Shown piece by piece: positions 5,733-5,893 of a stretch of 5,893 nt of DNA. Every line of letters starts with the position of its first letter. The stretch's first letter is position 1. The notes below the pieces were generated by a model that saw only the letters and a program-made list of their open reading frames with translations, was not told the DNA's origin and ran no database searches. The DNA is from an uncultured Bacteroidota bacterium (GTDB taxonomy: Bacteria > Bacteroidota > Bacteroidia > Chitinophagales > Chitinophagaceae), in assembly GCA_903913355.1 (NCBI GenBank), contig CAIWKU010000304.1, positions 1 to 5,893 on the forward strand. Direction: 5' to 3'. The translations under genes and the position numbers were made by a program.

Positions 5733-5893
5733 TTATAAAGTAACTTTTATAAAAACGCGTTTGATGTAACCGTTTTCTTCTATTGCCTTAACAGTCAATT
5801 TTAAGTCATCTGCTCCAGAATCGTAGAAGATCTTGCTATGGTATTTTTTAATATAGCCAATAAGCACATTTCCTTTATAAACCTGAACCGCAA
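5733..5893 (-). CDS. HIRAN-domain protein, C-terminal 52 residues (5' part outside the window)
   Basis: An open frame enters from the right edge and ends at TAA (5733-5735). The visible product begins AVQVYKGNVLIGYI and ends IKRVFIKVTL. The pattern of a strand with A-V-x-V-Y, the turn G-N, then the I-G-Y-I-x-K motif and a final strand is the C-terminal half of a HIRAN domain, in which the preceding NPYDxNA segment would lie just beyond the window. HIRAN domains bind 3' single-stranded DNA ends or stalled forks. They are found alone or fused to helicases and nucleases, and stand-alone copies are often seen on phages and mobile elements. Here the gene converges on the integrase and shares the gap that holds its terminator. 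Whether it is a small stand-alone protein or the tail of a larger enzyme cannot be decided. Confidence 0.7.
   Translation of the reverse strand, partial: AVQVYKGNVLIGYIKKYHSKIFYDSGADDLKLTVKAIEENGYIKRVFIKVTL

Overview
The window looks like a Bacteroidota chromosome, probably from the Chitinophagaceae or a relative. The signs are an A+T-rich sequence with weak or absent Shine-Dalgarno sites, a promoter box that fits the Bacteroidota -7 consensus TAnnTTTG, an exported GH95-like glycosidase, and a tyrosine recombinase of the Bacteroidota transposon/island type. The family-level placement is inference.

Layout, left to right. (1) Positions 29-739, minus strand: a single-HKD phospholipase-D-like protein with a C-terminal double-zinc-ribbon-like tail that has lost most of its cysteines. 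(2) Positions 740-1049: an A/T-rich gap with an inverted repeat next to the PLD start and a terminator at 983-1022. (3) Positions 1050-1241, minus: a 63-residue membrane protein. (4) Positions 1242-1403: a gap holding two or three pieces of a hairpin repeat, the last one only 1 bp from the next stop codon. (5) Positions 1404-3575, minus: a 723-residue secreted glycosidase of the GH95 (alpha-L-fucosidase-like) type with a promoter box at 3636-3643. (6) Positions 3669-4069: a 401-bp non-coding MITE-like element with inverted ends, made of 2.9 tandem copies of a 132-bp unit, each with two mirror-related hairpins. (7) Positions 4085-4190: a minus-strand terminator, a hairpin, and a piece that looks like the 3' end of a tRNA gene, read together as the left attachment junction of an integrated element. 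(8) Positions 4191-5634: a short direct repeat and then a complete tyrosine recombinase on the plus strand. (9) Positions 5684-5893: a terminator and the C-terminal 52 residues of a HIRAN-domain protein that enters from the right on the minus strand.

Interpretation. The left two thirds (to about 4160) is host backbone made of separate minus-strand transcription units, with an intergenic repeat family on both sides of the glycosidase. From about 4161 rightward the window appears to enter an integrated mobile element whose first gene is its integrase. The HIRAN protein would then be its first visible cargo gene. The most unusual content is the 132-bp hairpin array with its related copies on the other side of the glycosidase gene, and the tRNA-like junction beside the integrase. 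No complete new multi-gene system can be shown from this window alone.
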